DNA of 64,000 nt from JAKOWB01 sp038363005 (GCA_038363005.1 JBBQBI010000009.1:92516-156515); one strand, 5' to 3'; positions 16,962 through 26,468 are shown, counted from the first letter of the stretch. Program-made: numbers and translations. Notes: a model not told the origin generated them from the letters alone.

Positions 16962-18533
16962 ATGCCTGCCTCACCTCCCCCGGCCCGCCTGCGTTGGGCC
17001 ACCCGCGGTATCCTGCTGCTCGCCGGCCTGGCGCTGGCCGCCCTGGCCCTGCCGCTGACCCTGGCGGGCGGCGGCACGCCGGCCGCCGCCGCCCTGTCCA
17101 CGCCGCGCTTCGAGAAGGCGAGCTGCTGGTTCCGCCTGCCGCGCGACCGCGAGATGGCCTGCGGCTACCTGGTGGTGCCGGAGAACCGCGCCAAGGAGAA
17201 CAGCCACGAGATCCGCCTGGCGGTGGTGATCTTCGAGCCCGACAAGGTGCGCCACGAGCCGCTGGTCTACCTGACCGGCGGGCCGGGCCAGCCGATCTAC
17301 TTCGAGACCAGCGCCGACATCGATTCCTGGTGGAGCTTCATCGACGGCGAGCCCTGGCTGCGCGGCCGCCGCGTGGTGCTGCTGGACCAGCGCGGCGTCG
17401 GGCTGTCCGAGCCGCTGCTCGACTGCCCCGGCATCTACGACCCCGGCACCTGGAACGGCGTGGTCGCCACGCCGGAGCTGGAGCCCGACCTGACGGCCGG
17501 GCAGCAGCAGGCGCTGGAGCGCTGCCGCGACCGCCTGCTGGCGCAGGGCGTCGACCTGACGGCCTACAACACCAAGGAGAACGCCGCCGACGTCGCCGAC
17601 CTGCGGGTCGCGCTGGATATCCCCTCCTGGGTGGTCTACGGCATTTCCTATGGCACCCGGCTGGGCCTGACGCTGCTGCGCGACCATCCCGAGGGCATTT
17701 CCGCCGCCGTGCTGGATTCCGTCCTGCCGCTGGAAGTCGACTTCATCGGCGAGAGCGCCGCCACCTTCGAGGGCGCGCTGGAGCGCCTCTATGCCGACTG
17801 CCGCGCCGATCCCGGCTGCAAGCAGGCCTTCGGCGACCTGAAGCCGCTGGTGGCCGAGACGGTGCGACGCCTCGACGCGGCGCCGCTGCCGCTGCGCCTG
17901 ACCGGGCCTAACGAGGGGCCGCAGTTCCTTCACATCGACGGCGCCACCTTCCTGTGGATGCTGTTCGATTCGCTCTACGACTGGGACGCCATCGAGCGCA
18001 TGCCCTTCCTGATCTACCGCACGGCGCAGCAGGATTACCGCTGGCTGGCCGAGAAGGCACGCGCCAGCTACCTCGACTCCGGCGCCGACAGCGACTTCGC
18101 CGAGGCCATGCAGTTCTCGGTCGGCTGCAACGAGGAATACCCCTTCTATGGCCAGGAGCCGCCGCCCAAGTCCTCGGCGCTGTTCGACGGCTGGGTGGAG
18201 GGTGATTTCTACCTCTGGGCCTGCCCGCTGTGGCCCTCGGGCAAGGCGCCGGCCAGCGAGAACCAGCCGGCCCGCAGCGACGTGCCGACCCTGCTGCTGT
18301 CGGGCGACTATGACCCCATCACGCCGCCGGCCTGGGCCGCCCGCACCCTGCCGAACCTGAGCCGCGGCCAGCACCTGGTGTTCCGTGGCATCGGCCACGA
18401 CGTGGTGGACTCCACCGACTGCGGCGGCCAGGTGGTGGCGGACTTCCTGGCCAACCCGGCCCGCAAGCCCAACACCGCATGCGTCGGCACCCTAGAGCCG
18501 CCCTACTTCGTGCTGGACGAGACGGATTGGTAA
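16962..18533 (+). CDS. Exported alpha/beta hydrolase, peptidase S33 type
   Basis: A 523-residue protein with an N-terminal hydrophobic signal or anchor (GILLLAGLALAALALPLTLA). The hydrolase fold has the TGGPGQP oxyanion region and the nucleophile elbow YGISYGTRLG. It also has the acid in SGDYDPITPP and the histidine in RGIGHDVVD. This arrangement fits tripeptidyl-aminopeptidase and proline-iminopeptidase relatives. It probably acts on peptides or esters in the periplasm. Confidence 0.9.
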   Translation: MPASPPPARLRWATRGILLLAGLALAALALPLTLAGGGTPAAAALSTPRFEKASCWFRLPRDREMACGYLVVPENRAKENSHEIRLAVVIFEPDKVRHEPLVYLTGGPGQPIYFETSADIDSWWSFIDGEPWLRGRRVVLLDQRGVGLSEPLLDCPGIYDPGTWNGVVATPELEPDLTAGQQQALERCRDRLLAQGVDLTAYNTKENAADVADLRVALDIPSWVVYGISYGTRLGLTLLRDHPEGISAAVLDSVLPLEVDFIGESAATFEGALERLYADCRADPGCKQAFGDLKPLVAETVRRLDAAPLPLRLTGPNEGPQFLHIDGATFLWMLFDSLYDWDAIERMPFLIYRTAQQDYRWLAEKARASYLDSGADSDFAEAMQFSVGCNEEYPFYGQEPPPKSSALFDGWVEGDFYLWACPLWPSGKAPASENQPARSDVPTLLLSGDYDPITPPAWAARTLPNLSRGQHLVFRGIGHDVVDSTDCGGQVVADFLANPARKPNTACVGTLEPPYFVLDETDW

Positions 18534-18579
18534 AGTAGCCAGTCGGGGCTGGGCTGCGCGCCGGCCCGGCAGCCCGGCG

Positions 18580-18607
18580 TTGACTTGAGGCGCGCCGTGA
18601 GTATAGT
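18580..18607 (+). promoter_or_regulatory. Sigma-70-type promoter of the rplU operon
   Basis: TTGACT and TATAGT are separated by 16 bases, about 70 nt before the rplU start codon. Both hexamers are close to consensus, which is unusual in this GC-rich sequence and expected for a ribosomal protein operon. Confidence 0.75.
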
Positions 18608-18678
18608 CGCGCGGTTCTCGTCGCCGGGCTTGCCCCGGGGGCGGGTCGTTCCATTCGCTAAACCCTTGCGGTGAAAAG

Positions 18679-18990
18679 ATGTACGCAGTCATCAAGACAG
18701 GCGGCAAGCAGTATCGGGTCGCCACCGATGAGACCATCAAGGTCGAGAAGCTCGACGGCGCGGCCGGTGACAAGATCGCCTTCGACGAGGTGCTGCTGGT
18801 CGGCGAAGGCGAGAGCGTGACGCTCGGCGCCCCCACCGTTGCCGGCGCCTCGGTGCAGGGCGAGATCGTCGCCCAGGGCCGCGGCGACAAGATCATCATC
18901 TTCAAGAAGAAGCGCCGGCAGAACTACCGACGCAAGAACGGTCACCGTCAGCACGAGACGCTGGTGAAGATCACCGGCATCACGGCCTGA
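18679..18990 (+). CDS. rplU: 50S ribosomal protein L21
   Basis: A complete 103-residue L21. It starts MYAVIKTGGKQYRV and ends with the conserved basic tail KKRRQNYRRKNGHRQHET. It binds 23S rRNA in the large subunit. It is the first gene of the rplU-rpmA-obgE-proB transcription unit and follows a strong promoter. Confidence 0.98.
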   Translation: MYAVIKTGGKQYRVATDETIKVEKLDGAAGDKIAFDEVLLVGEGESVTLGAPTVAGASVQGEIVAQGRGDKIIIFKKKRRQNYRRKNGHRQHETLVKITGITA

Positions 18991-19016
18991 CCTAAAGTCT
19001 CGAGGAGCAGCATCCC

Positions 19017-19286
19017 ATGGCACATAAAAAGGCAGGCGGTTCATCCCGCAACGGGCGCGACAGCGAAGGCCGCCGTCTCGGCGTCAAGCGCTACGGCGAC
19101 CAGGTCGTGCTGGCCGGCAACATCCTGGTCCGCCAGCGCGGCACCAAGGTGCGGCCCGGGCAGAACGTCGGCATGGGTCGCGACCACACGCTCTTCGCGC
19201 TGGTCGACGGCCGGGTCAAGTTCGCCACCAAGACCGGCGGCAAGACCTACATCTCGATCATGCCGATCGAGGCCGGCAACGCCTGA
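19017..19286 (+). CDS. rpmA: 50S ribosomal protein L27
   Basis: An 89-residue L27 with the N-terminal MAHKKAGGSSRNGRDSEG sequence that reaches the peptidyl-transferase centre. It lies 26 nt after rplU with GAGGAG before its ATG. A strong hairpin terminator follows its stop. Confidence 0.98.
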   Translation: MAHKKAGGSSRNGRDSEGRRLGVKRYGDQVVLAGNILVRQRGTKVRPGQNVGMGRDHTLFALVDGRVKFATKTGGKTYISIMPIEAGNA

Positions 19287-19325
19287 CCGGCCGCCCCGCT
19301 CGACCGAGCCGGGCAAAGACAGACA

Positions 19326-19362
19326 AAAAGGGGCCGGTCGAACGACCGGCCCTTTTCGTTTT
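19326..19362 (+). terminator. Rho-independent terminator after rpmA
   Basis: A 9-bp GC stem (GGGCCGGTC/GACCGGCCC) with a GAAC loop, flanked by A-run and TTTTCGTTTT. It separates the ribosomal protein genes from obgE and probably sets their expression ratio by partial read-through. Confidence 0.9.
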
Positions 19363-19405
19363 CCCGCAGCCCCCTTAGCCACAACGCCAAGACAGCAGCG
19401 CCGCC

Positions 19406-20476
19406 ATGAAATTCCTCGACGAATGCAAGATCTACCTGCGCTCCGGCGACGGCGGCGCCGGCGCGGTGGCCTTCCGGCGCGAGAAGTACATCGAGTTCGG
19501 CGGCCCCTCGGGTGGTGACGGCGGGCGCGGCGGCGACGTGGTGATCGAGGCGGTCGAGGGCCTCAACACCCTGATCGACTATCGCTACCAGCAGCACTTC
19601 AAGGCGCCCAAGGGCGACCACGGCCGCGGCTCCGACCAGACCGGCGCGGCGGCTGAGGACGTGGTGCTGCGGGTGCCGGTGGGCACCCAGGTGTTCGCCG
19701 AGGACAAGGAGACGCTGCTACTCGACCTGACCGTGGCCGGCCAGCGCGAGCTGCTGTGCAAGGGCGGCGACGGCGGCTATGGCAACGCCCACTTCAAGAC
19801 CGCCACCAACCGCGCGCCGCGCCGCTTCGATCCCGGCTGGCCGGGCGAGGAGCGCTGGGTCTGGCTGCGCCTGAAGCTGATCGCCGACGCCGGGCTGGTC
19901 GGCCTGCCGAACGCCGGCAAGTCGACCTTCCTGGCCGCCGTCAGCGCCGCCGAACCGAAGATCGCCGACTATCCCTTCACCACCCTGACGCCCAACCTGG
20001 GCGTCGTCGCGGTGGGCGAGAAATCCTTCGTGCTGGCCGACATTCCCGGCCTGATCGAGGGCGCCAGCGAAGGCGCCGGCCTGGGCACCCGCTTCCTCGG
20101 CCATGTCGAGCGCTGCGGCGTGCTGCTGCACCTGGTCGACGCCACGCAGGACGACGTGGCGCTGGCCTATCGCACGGTGCGCGGCGAGCTGGAGGCCTAT
20201 GGCCACGGCCTGGCCGAGAAGACCGAGATCCTGGCGCTGAACAAGGCCGACGCGCTGCCGGCCGAGGACCTGGAGGTGCAGGCCGGCTTCCTGGCCGAGG
20301 CCGCCGGCAAGCCGGTGCATCGCCTCTCCGGCGTCACCGGCGAGGGCGTGCGGCCGATTCTCTTCGCCCTGCTGGAGCAGGTCGATGCCTTCCGCGCCGC
20401 CGAGCGCGCGGCGGCGGCCAAGGCCGCGCTGCCCGAGGGCGAGGCGGCGGACAGCGACGACTGGACGCCGACGTGA
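19406..20476 (+). CDS. obgE: GTPase ObgE/CgtA
   Basis: 356 residues. The glycine-rich Obg domain begins MKFLDECKIYLRSGDGG. The GTPase domain from about residue 160 has the P-loop GLPNAGKST, switch II DIPGLIEGA, the NKAD specificity motif and the SGVTGEG motif. It is an essential GTPase in 50S ribosome assembly and stress control. Its stop codon overlaps the GTG start of proB. Confidence 0.98.
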   Translation: MKFLDECKIYLRSGDGGAGAVAFRREKYIEFGGPSGGDGGRGGDVVIEAVEGLNTLIDYRYQQHFKAPKGDHGRGSDQTGAAAEDVVLRVPVGTQVFAEDKETLLLDLTVAGQRELLCKGGDGGYGNAHFKTATNRAPRRFDPGWPGEERWVWLRLKLIADAGLVGLPNAGKSTFLAAVSAAEPKIADYPFTTLTPNLGVVAVGEKSFVLADIPGLIEGASEGAGLGTRFLGHVERCGVLLHLVDATQDDVALAYRTVRGELEAYGHGLAEKTEILALNKADALPAEDLEVQAGFLAEAAGKPVHRLSGVTGEGVRPILFALLEQVDAFRAAERAAAAKAALPEGEAADSDDWTPT

Positions 20477-21618
20477 CCTCGGTGCTGCCCGCGACGGCGC
20501 TACCGGCGCTGGCCGGCAGCCGCCGGCTGGTGGTGAAGATCGGCTCGGCCCTGCTGGTCGAGGAGACCGGCGCCATCCGCCGAGCCTGGCTGCAGGCCCT
20601 GGCCGACGACGTGGCGGCGCTGCGCCGTGGCGGGACCGAGGTGATCCTGGTCTCCTCCGGCGCCATCGCCGCCGGCCGCCGGCCGCTCGACCTGGTGGGG
20701 CGCGCCCTGAAGCTGGAAGAGAAGCAGGCCGCCGCCGCCACCGGGCAGATCCGCCTGGCGCACGCCTATCAGGAGGCGCTGGCGCGGCACGAGCTGATCG
20801 TCGCCCAGGTGCTGCTGACCCTGGAGGACACCGAGGAGCGGCGCCGCCACCTGAACGCCCGCGCCACCCTGGCGACCCTGCTGAAGCTGGGCGCCGTGCC
20901 GGTGATCAACGAGAACGACACCGTGGCCACCAGCGAGATCCGCTTCGGCGACAACGACCGCCTGGCGGCGCGCGTCGCCGCCATGCTGGAGGCCGACACC
21001 CTGGTGCTGCTGTCCGACATCGACGGGCTCTACACCGCCAATCCCAAGCTGGACCCGGCGGCGCGCCACCTGCCGCTGGTCGAGCGCATCACCCCGGCGA
21101 TCGAAGCCATGGCCGGCGCGGCGCTGCCCGGCGTCTCCTCCGGCGGCATGGTAACCAAGCTGGCCGCCGCCAAGATCGCCGTGGCCGCCGGCTGCCGCAT
21201 GGCCATCGCCGACGGCCGCCCGCCGGGTGCCCTTGGCGCCCTGGCCGGCGGCGGCAAGGCCAGCTGGTTCCTGGCTGAGATCGAGCCGCGCACGGCGCGC
21301 AAGCGCTGGATCGCCGGCGGGCTGATGCCGCGCGGCGCAGTCACCCTCGATGCCGGCGCGGTCAAGGCACTGCAGGGCGGCAAGTCGCTGCTGCCGGCCG
21401 GTGTCACCGCGGTCGATGGCGGCTTCGAGCGCGGCGACCTGATCCGCGTGCTGGACCCGGCCGGCCTCGAGGTGGCGCGTGGCCTCTCGGCCTATGGCGC
21501 CGAGGATGCCGGCCGCATCAAGGGCCGCAAGAGCCGCGAGATCGAGACCATCCTGGGCTGGCGCGGGCGGGAGGAGCTGATCCACCGCGACGACCTGGTG
21601 CTGACAGGAGAGCGATGA
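20473..21618 (+). CDS. proB: Glutamate 5-kinase
   Basis: A 381-residue enzyme for the first step of proline synthesis. The amino acid kinase domain has VVKIGSALL, LVSSGAIAAGR, VINENDTVA and the GGMVTKLAAAKIA motif. A PUA domain follows from about residue 280. The GTG start overlaps the obgE stop in GTGA, indicating coupling. proA, its usual partner, is not next to it but 10 kb away on the other strand. Confidence 0.97.
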   Translation: MTSVLPATALPALAGSRRLVVKIGSALLVEETGAIRRAWLQALADDVAALRRGGTEVILVSSGAIAAGRRPLDLVGRALKLEEKQAAAATGQIRLAHAYQEALARHELIVAQVLLTLEDTEERRRHLNARATLATLLKLGAVPVINENDTVATSEIRFGDNDRLAARVAAMLEADTLVLLSDIDGLYTANPKLDPAARHLPLVERITPAIEAMAGAALPGVSSGGMVTKLAAAKIAVAAGCRMAIADGRPPGALGALAGGGKASWFLAEIEPRTARKRWIAGGLMPRGAVTLDAGAVKALQGGKSLLPAGVTAVDGGFERGDLIRVLDPAGLEVARGLSAYGAEDAGRIKGRKSREIETILGWRGREELIHRDDLVLTGER

Positions 21619-21935
21619 TGCGCGCCGGACATTCCGTCAGGGACGCCAACGACCGCCTGTGGGCGGCGCTTCGCCTCGGCAAGGCCGGGCAGCGCTTCCG
21701 CCGGCGCGCCCGGCTGGGTCCGCTGGTAGCCGACTTCTACTGCCCGACCTTGAAGCTGGTGGTGGAAATCGACAGCAGCCGCGACCGCCGTGCTGAACTG
21801 GCCAGCGAGCAGCGCGACCAATGGCTCTGGCGCCACGGCTACGCCGTGCTGCGCCTCGACCGCGCCGAGGTCATGCAGCGCCGCGAGCGCGCCCTGGCGA
21901 TGATCGCCGACGCGGCGAAGGGGCTTAGGGACTGA
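21615..21935 (+). CDS. DUF559 endonuclease-like protein
   Basis: A 106-residue protein of the DUF559/Vsr-like fold. Motifs include RLGKAGQRFRRRARLGPLVADFYCPTLKLVVEID, where D and E of VADFYCP and VVEID correspond to the nuclease core. The ATG overlaps the proB stop by 4 nt. Such small genes are common hitchhikers in alphaproteobacterial operons and have no established function. Confidence 0.88.
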   Translation: MMRAGHSVRDANDRLWAALRLGKAGQRFRRRARLGPLVADFYCPTLKLVVEIDSSRDRRAELASEQRDQWLWRHGYAVLRLDRAEVMQRRERALAMIADAAKGLRD

Positions 21936-21960
21936 GGGTCTGCGCCGCGCCGCGCCCGCC

Positions 21961-22079
21961 CTGTCATCCCGGACAAGGAGCGCAGCGACGCCGATCCGGG
22001 ACCCAGGGAACCGGGCCCGGCACTGCGAGACCAGTCCCCTGGGTCCCGGCTCTCCGCTGCGCTCCGGCCGGGATGACAG
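21961..22079. repeat. Large imperfect inverted repeat
   Basis: The ends CTGTCATCCCGG and CCGGGATGACAG are exact inverted copies. Inside, GGAGCGCAGCG pairs with CGCTGCGCTCC and GGGACCCAGGG with CCCTGGGTCCC. The whole unit folds into one long hairpin. It has the form of alphaproteobacterial intergenic palindromic repeats. It lies exactly between the plus-strand obgE-proB unit and the minus-strand proA-rppH block. Confidence 0.85.
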
Positions 22080-22122
22080 CTATGCCTCGACTTCGCCGTC
22101 CGGTCTCACAGGGCATCGTCGC

Positions 22123-22602
22123 CTACCCCAGATGCTCGGCGAACTCCGCCAGCACCTGCTGATAGAGCGACCGCTTGAAGGGCACGATCAGCTCCACCAC
22201 CTGCGCCGGCTTGACCCACTGCCAGTGGCTGAACTCGGCGTGCTCGGTGGCCAGGTCGATGTCGCTGTCCTGGCCGGTGAAGTCGAGCAGGAACCACTTC
22301 TGCCGCTGGCCGCGAAACCGCCCGCCCCAGAGCGTCAGCATCAACTCCTCCGGCAGGTCATAGGACAGCCAGCCCTTGGCCTTGGCGCGGATCGTCGCCT
22401 TGCCGGTGCCGATCTCCTCTTTCAGCTCGCGCAGCGCCGCCTGGCGCGGCGTCTCGCCCTTGTCGATGCCGCCCTGCGGCATCTGCCAGGCGTCGCTCGG
22501 CATGTCGAGGCGCTGGGCGACGAAGACCTCGCGCCGCGGATTCAGCAGCATCAGGCCGACACAGGGGCGATAGGCGGTGGGCAGCGCGGGCGTCTTGCTC
22601 AT
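22123..22602 (-). CDS. rppH: RNA pyrophosphohydrolase
   Basis: A 159-residue Nudix hydrolase. It starts with the YRPCVGLMLLNP block of RppH, and the Nudix box is GGIDKGETPRQAALRELKEE. It removes pyrophosphate from 5' triphosphate RNA ends and starts mRNA decay. It is the last gene of the minus-strand proA-to-rppH block, after the polysaccharide deacetylase gene. Confidence 0.96.
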   Translation of the reverse strand: MSKTPALPTAYRPCVGLMLLNPRREVFVAQRLDMPSDAWQMPQGGIDKGETPRQAALRELKEEIGTGKATIRAKAKGWLSYDLPEELMLTLWGGRFRGQRQKWFLLDFTGQDSDIDLATEHAEFSHWQWVKPAQVVELIVPFKRSLYQQVLAEFAEHLG

Positions 22603-22629
22603 GGGGCAGAGATCTAGCGCGCCGGGCCG

Positions 22630-23616
22630 CTAGTTGGCCAGCCGGCGCTCCACCACATAGGTGGTCGGCACCAGGGTGAAGCCGCGTGCCTCCAGCGTGC
22701 CGGCCCAGGCGGCGAGGCGCGCCACCGTGCCCGCATCGGCCGGCAGCACGACGATGGCGGCGCCCTGCAGCAGCGCCATGCGCTCGGCGGCCGCCAGCGC
22801 CAGGGTGCTGGCAGCGGCATCGGCGGCGGCCTGGTCGGCCAGCACCAGGGTAAGGCCGGCGGCGTCGGCCAGGCGTTCGGCCGGCGCGGCGGGCCCGCTG
22901 AGCAGCAGGATCAGGCCGCGACGCGACAACTCGGCAAGCACTGGCGCGGCGACGTCCTCGGCCCGCAGGAATCCGCCGCCGCCGACCACCAGGGCGGCGA
23001 CCAGCGGCAGCGGCGCCTCGGCGCCATCCAGCAGCCAATCCAGGCGCTTCAGGTTCTGGCTGGCGTCGAGCAGCGGCAACAGCGCCTGCGGCCCCAGGTC
23101 CAGCGAGTCGGCACCCTCGCCGTCCTTGGCCTCGCCCTTCATCGGCAGCTCGATCAGGATCTCGTGCCCGGCGGCGCGGGCCACCTCGATCGCCGTGCCG
23201 AAGGGCCGGCCGTAGGGCGAGAAGGCCAGGGCGATGGGGCCCGGCAGGGCGCTGGCGGCCTCGGTCACCGCGCCGCTGCGGCCCAGGCCGCTCAGCACCA
23301 CGGCGACCACCGGCCGGCCAGCCGGCACGGACGGCGCCGGGGCACGCCACTGCTGCCAGGTGCCGCGCGGCGCGGCCTTGGCCGGCGGCTGGCCAGGCAG
23401 ATAGCCGGGCAGCGCCGGCAGGGTGACGACGACGGCCTGGCCGCTGCTGGCGCCGGGGCGCGGCAGGCCCAGGATATCGAGCCAGGGTGTTGGCGCCGCC
23501 AGCCAGGCGGCGAAGCCCAGGCCCGGCAGGGCGATGAACAGCCAGGCGGCGAACAGCAACCAGCCGCCGCCCTGTCGCTGCTGTCCATCCCGCTGGCGCC
23601 CGCGATCGCCGCGCAT
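22630..23616 (-). CDS. Divergent polysaccharide deacetylase family protein
   Basis: A 328-residue protein with one N-terminal transmembrane segment (WLLFAAWLFIALPGLGFAAWL) and a periplasmic domain of the divergent polysaccharide deacetylase family (DUF610/YibQ type). Typical features are VVAVVLSGLGRSG, ALAFSPYG and the HEILIELPMKG segment. Members occur next to envC and ctpA in many proteobacteria and are thought to act on the cell wall. The ATG was chosen over a longer in-frame alternative near the ctpA stop. Confidence 0.85.
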   Translation of the reverse strand: MRGDRGRQRDGQQRQGGGWLLFAAWLFIALPGLGFAAWLAAPTPWLDILGLPRPGASSGQAVVVTLPALPGYLPGQPPAKAAPRGTWQQWRAPAPSVPAGRPVVAVVLSGLGRSGAVTEAASALPGPIALAFSPYGRPFGTAIEVARAAGHEILIELPMKGEAKDGEGADSLDLGPQALLPLLDASQNLKRLDWLLDGAEAPLPLVAALVVGGGGFLRAEDVAAPVLAELSRRGLILLLSGPAAPAERLADAAGLTLVLADQAAADAAASTLALAAAERMALLQGAAIVVLPADAGTVARLAAWAGTLEARGFTLVPTTYVVERRLAN

Positions 23617-23693
23617 CCCCCACTTGCCCCCGCTGGCATGCTCTGGCGTTGCCGCGCCGGCCCCCCGCCGGCGCGGTCGCACGTCAGGTCAGA

Positions 23694-25070
23694 CTATTCA
23701 ACCTTGGCCGTGCGCTCGTTGAACAGCGCGTAGCCGCGCAGCAGGTCGAGCGCACGCTGCAGCTGGTAGTCGTTCTCCGGTGTCAGGGCACCCGGCTGCG
23801 CCGCGGTCTCCGGCTTCGCCGGATCCTTGGCTGGGTCGGCGGCCGGGTCCTTGGCCGGGTCGGTGCCCTCGGGCTGCGTGCCGCTCTGGTCGCCCGGCGC
23901 CGGCGTTCCCTTCTTCTCGTCGTCGGGGTTGGTCAGGATGCCCTTCAGGTTTTCCTCGTGACGCTCCCCGCCGGTATCGATCTCCTCGATCTTGGCCAGC
24001 TTGACCTCGATGTCGGGTTCGATGCCCTTGGCTTGGATTGAGCGGCCCGAGGGCGTGAAGTAGCGCGAGGTGGTCAGGCGCATGGCGCCATGGCCCGGCA
24101 GCGGGATGATGGTCTGCACCGATCCCTTGCCGAAGGAGCGGGTGCCCAGCAGGATCGCGCGGTGGTGGTCCTGCAGCGCGCCGGCGACGATCTCCGACGC
24201 CGAGGCCGAACCGTCATTGATCAGCACCACCAGCGGCAAGCCGTCGATCAGGTCACCCGGACGTGCGTTGAAGCGCTGCATGTCCTCCTCATGGCGGCCA
24301 CGGGTGGAGACGATCTCGCCCTGCTCCAGGAAGGCGTCGGAGACCGAGATGGCCTCCGACAGCAGGCCGCCCGGGTTGTTGCGCAGGTCGAGCACGAAGC
24401 CCACCAGCTTGTCGCCCAGCTTGGCCTTGATCTCGGTGATGGCCTTCTCCAGGCCGGTGGTGGTCTGTTCGTTGAACTGCGTGATGCGGATGTAGCCGAT
24501 GTTGCCCTCGACGCGCGAACGCACCGATTCCACCTTGATCACGTCGCGCACCAGCGTGACGTCGAAGGGATCGGCCTGGCCGCGCGCGATGGTGATGGTC
24601 ACCTCGCTGTTGATCGGGCCGCGCAGCATGTCGACCGCCTGGTCGAGCGTCAGGCCCTGCACCGTCTCGCCGTTGATGCGGGTGATGAAGTCGCCGGTCT
24701 GGATGCCGGCGCGGGCGGCCGGGGTGTCGTCGATCGGCGACACCACCTTGACGAAGCCCTCTTCCATGGTGACCTGGATGCCAAGCCCGCCGAACTCGCC
24801 GCGGGTCTGCTCCTGCATGTCCTTGAACTGGTCTTGGTCCATGTAGGAGGAGTGCGGGTCGAGTTCCGCCAGCATGCCGCGGATCGCCGATTCGATGAGT
24901 TCGGCATCGGTGACCTGATCGACGTAGTCGGCGCGCACGCGCTCGAACACGTCACCGAACAGCTTAAGCTGGCGATAGGTATCCTCGTTGCGTTCCTCGG
25001 CCAGGACACTGCCGGCCGAGACCAGCAGCGCCACCGAGGTGGTCAACGCGAGCAGACGACGCTTGAACAT
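23694..25070 (-). CDS. ctpA: C-terminal processing peptidase, S41 family
   Basis: A 458-residue periplasmic protease. A signal peptide (LLALTTSVALLVSAGSVLA) is followed by a PDZ domain around residues 95-170 (GGLGIQVTMEEGFVKVV). The catalytic serine is in NDGSASASEIV and the lysine in RSFGKGSVQ. The proline- and aspartate-rich C-terminal tail (PAKDPAADPAKDPAKPE) is a low-complexity extension. The ATG shares one base with the envC stop (TGATG), so translation is coupled. Confidence 0.95.
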   Translation of the reverse strand: MFKRRLLALTTSVALLVSAGSVLAEERNEDTYRQLKLFGDVFERVRADYVDQVTDAELIESAIRGMLAELDPHSSYMDQDQFKDMQEQTRGEFGGLGIQVTMEEGFVKVVSPIDDTPAARAGIQTGDFITRINGETVQGLTLDQAVDMLRGPINSEVTITIARGQADPFDVTLVRDVIKVESVRSRVEGNIGYIRITQFNEQTTTGLEKAITEIKAKLGDKLVGFVLDLRNNPGGLLSEAISVSDAFLEQGEIVSTRGRHEEDMQRFNARPGDLIDGLPLVVLINDGSASASEIVAGALQDHHRAILLGTRSFGKGSVQTIIPLPGHGAMRLTTSRYFTPSGRSIQAKGIEPDIEVKLAKIEEIDTGGERHEENLKGILTNPDDEKKGTPAPGDQSGTQPEGTDPAKDPAADPAKDPAKPETAAQPGALTPENDYQLQRALDLLRGYALFNERTAKVE

Positions 25071-26461
25071 CAGCCTTCACCCTTCGAGATTGTGCCCTGC
25101 GAGAGCTGGTTGCCGAACCACGGCGTTGGATCGATCGGCTGTCCATTGTGCCGTAGTTCGATGTAGAGCGCGGGGGCGCTGCCCGGCGGGCTGCCCATGA
25201 GACCGACCGGCTCGCCGGCCACGACCCACTGCCCGAGAACCACGTCGATGCGGCCAAGACCGGCCAGCAGCGAATGATATCGCCCGCCATGTTCGAGTAT
25301 CAAGATGAGGCCATAGCGACGGAACGCCCCGGCATAGACCACGCGACCGTCGAAGGTTGCAACGATCTGCGCACCCGGGCGGGTGGCGATCAGCAGCCCC
25401 TTGGACTCCTCGCCGGTGTCGGGCAGCGGCTGGCCATAGGCCGCCTGGACGCTGCCGCGCGCCGGCAGGAACAGCCCGCCCGGCTTGTCGGGGAAGTCGC
25501 GCACGCCGCTGGGCGGCGCCAGCGCGGTCTGCGCCTGGCCGGCGCTTTCCGCCTCGGCTTCCGCCTGCTCCGCCTTGGCCTGCGCCTCGGCGGCCGCGGC
25601 CTTGGCCGCCGCGGCTTCCGCCGCCTGCGCCTTGGCCGCCTGCGCCGCCGCGGCCTCTGCTGCCTGGCGCGCCGCCTCGGCCTTGGCCCGGGCCGCTGCC
25701 TCGGCTTCCGCCTGCGCCTTGGCGGCGGCGGCACGCTCGGCCGCCTCGCGCTCCAGCGCGACGATCAATTGTTTGAGATCGGCGGCCTTCTCGGCCAGCT
25801 TGGCGGCGCTCGCCTCGGCGGCGCCGCGCTCGGCGGCGGTGATCTCGGCCAGGGCCTCCTTGCGGTCCAGCAGGGACTGCAGGCGGGCCCGCTCGGCCGC
25901 CAGCGCGGTCTGCTTGCTGCTGGCCTCCAGGTTCTCGGTGGCGACCTGCTGCTGCAGTGCCACCAGCCCATCCAGTTCGCTGCGCAGCGCCGTGGCGCGC
26001 TGCTCCAGCTCCGGTACCACGACCGACAGCAGCAGGGCCGAGCGCGCGGCGTCGAGCGGCGATCCCGGCTCGGCCAGCACGGCCTCGGGCGGCTGCAGGG
26101 CGATGCGCACCAGCGCCGCCAGGGTGTCGGCCAGGCGCCCACGTTCGGCCACCAGGCCGGCCTGGCGCGCCGCCAGCTCCTCGCTCAGCGCCGCCGCGGT
26201 CTGCTCCACCGAGGTCAGATCGCTTTCCATCGCCTGCGCCTTGGCGGCGACTGCCACCAGCTCTTGGGTCAGGCCGGCGATCTCGTCGCGGATCGCCTGC
26301 TCGCGCGCCTTCAGCTCCGCCGCCTTGGCGCGGTCGGCGGCGAGCTTCTGCTCCAGCGCCGATAGCTCTTCCTGCTGCTTGTCCTGGCCCCAGGCGGCCG
26401 CCGCCGGCATGGCCAGCAGGCCAGCCGCCAGGACCCAGCCGAGGGGGCGCTGCAGCAGCAT
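25070..26461 (-). CDS. envC: EnvC-like murein hydrolase activator
   Basis: A 463-residue exported protein. A signal peptide (GWVLAAGLLAMPAAAAWG) is followed by a long coiled coil, an Ala/Glu/Lys-rich repeat stretch (residues about 250-340) and a C-terminal LytM domain. The metal-binding histidine pattern of active M23 peptidases is not intact; where HxxxD is expected it has GLLIATRP. That is also true of EnvC, which activates amidases instead of cutting murein. The ATG 8 nt after gpmI was chosen because it gives the signal peptide. Confidence 0.9.
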   Translation of the reverse strand: MLLQRPLGWVLAAGLLAMPAAAAWGQDKQQEELSALEQKLAADRAKAAELKAREQAIRDEIAGLTQELVAVAAKAQAMESDLTSVEQTAAALSEELAARQAGLVAERGRLADTLAALVRIALQPPEAVLAEPGSPLDAARSALLLSVVVPELEQRATALRSELDGLVALQQQVATENLEASSKQTALAAERARLQSLLDRKEALAEITAAERGAAEASAAKLAEKAADLKQLIVALEREAAERAAAAKAQAEAEAAARAKAEAARQAAEAAAAQAAKAQAAEAAAAKAAAAEAQAKAEQAEAEAESAGQAQTALAPPSGVRDFPDKPGGLFLPARGSVQAAYGQPLPDTGEESKGLLIATRPGAQIVATFDGRVVYAGAFRRYGLILILEHGGRYHSLLAGLGRIDVVLGQWVVAGEPVGLMGSPPGSAPALYIELRHNGQPIDPTPWFGNQLSQGTISKGEG

Positions 26462-26468
26462 GGCGTGG

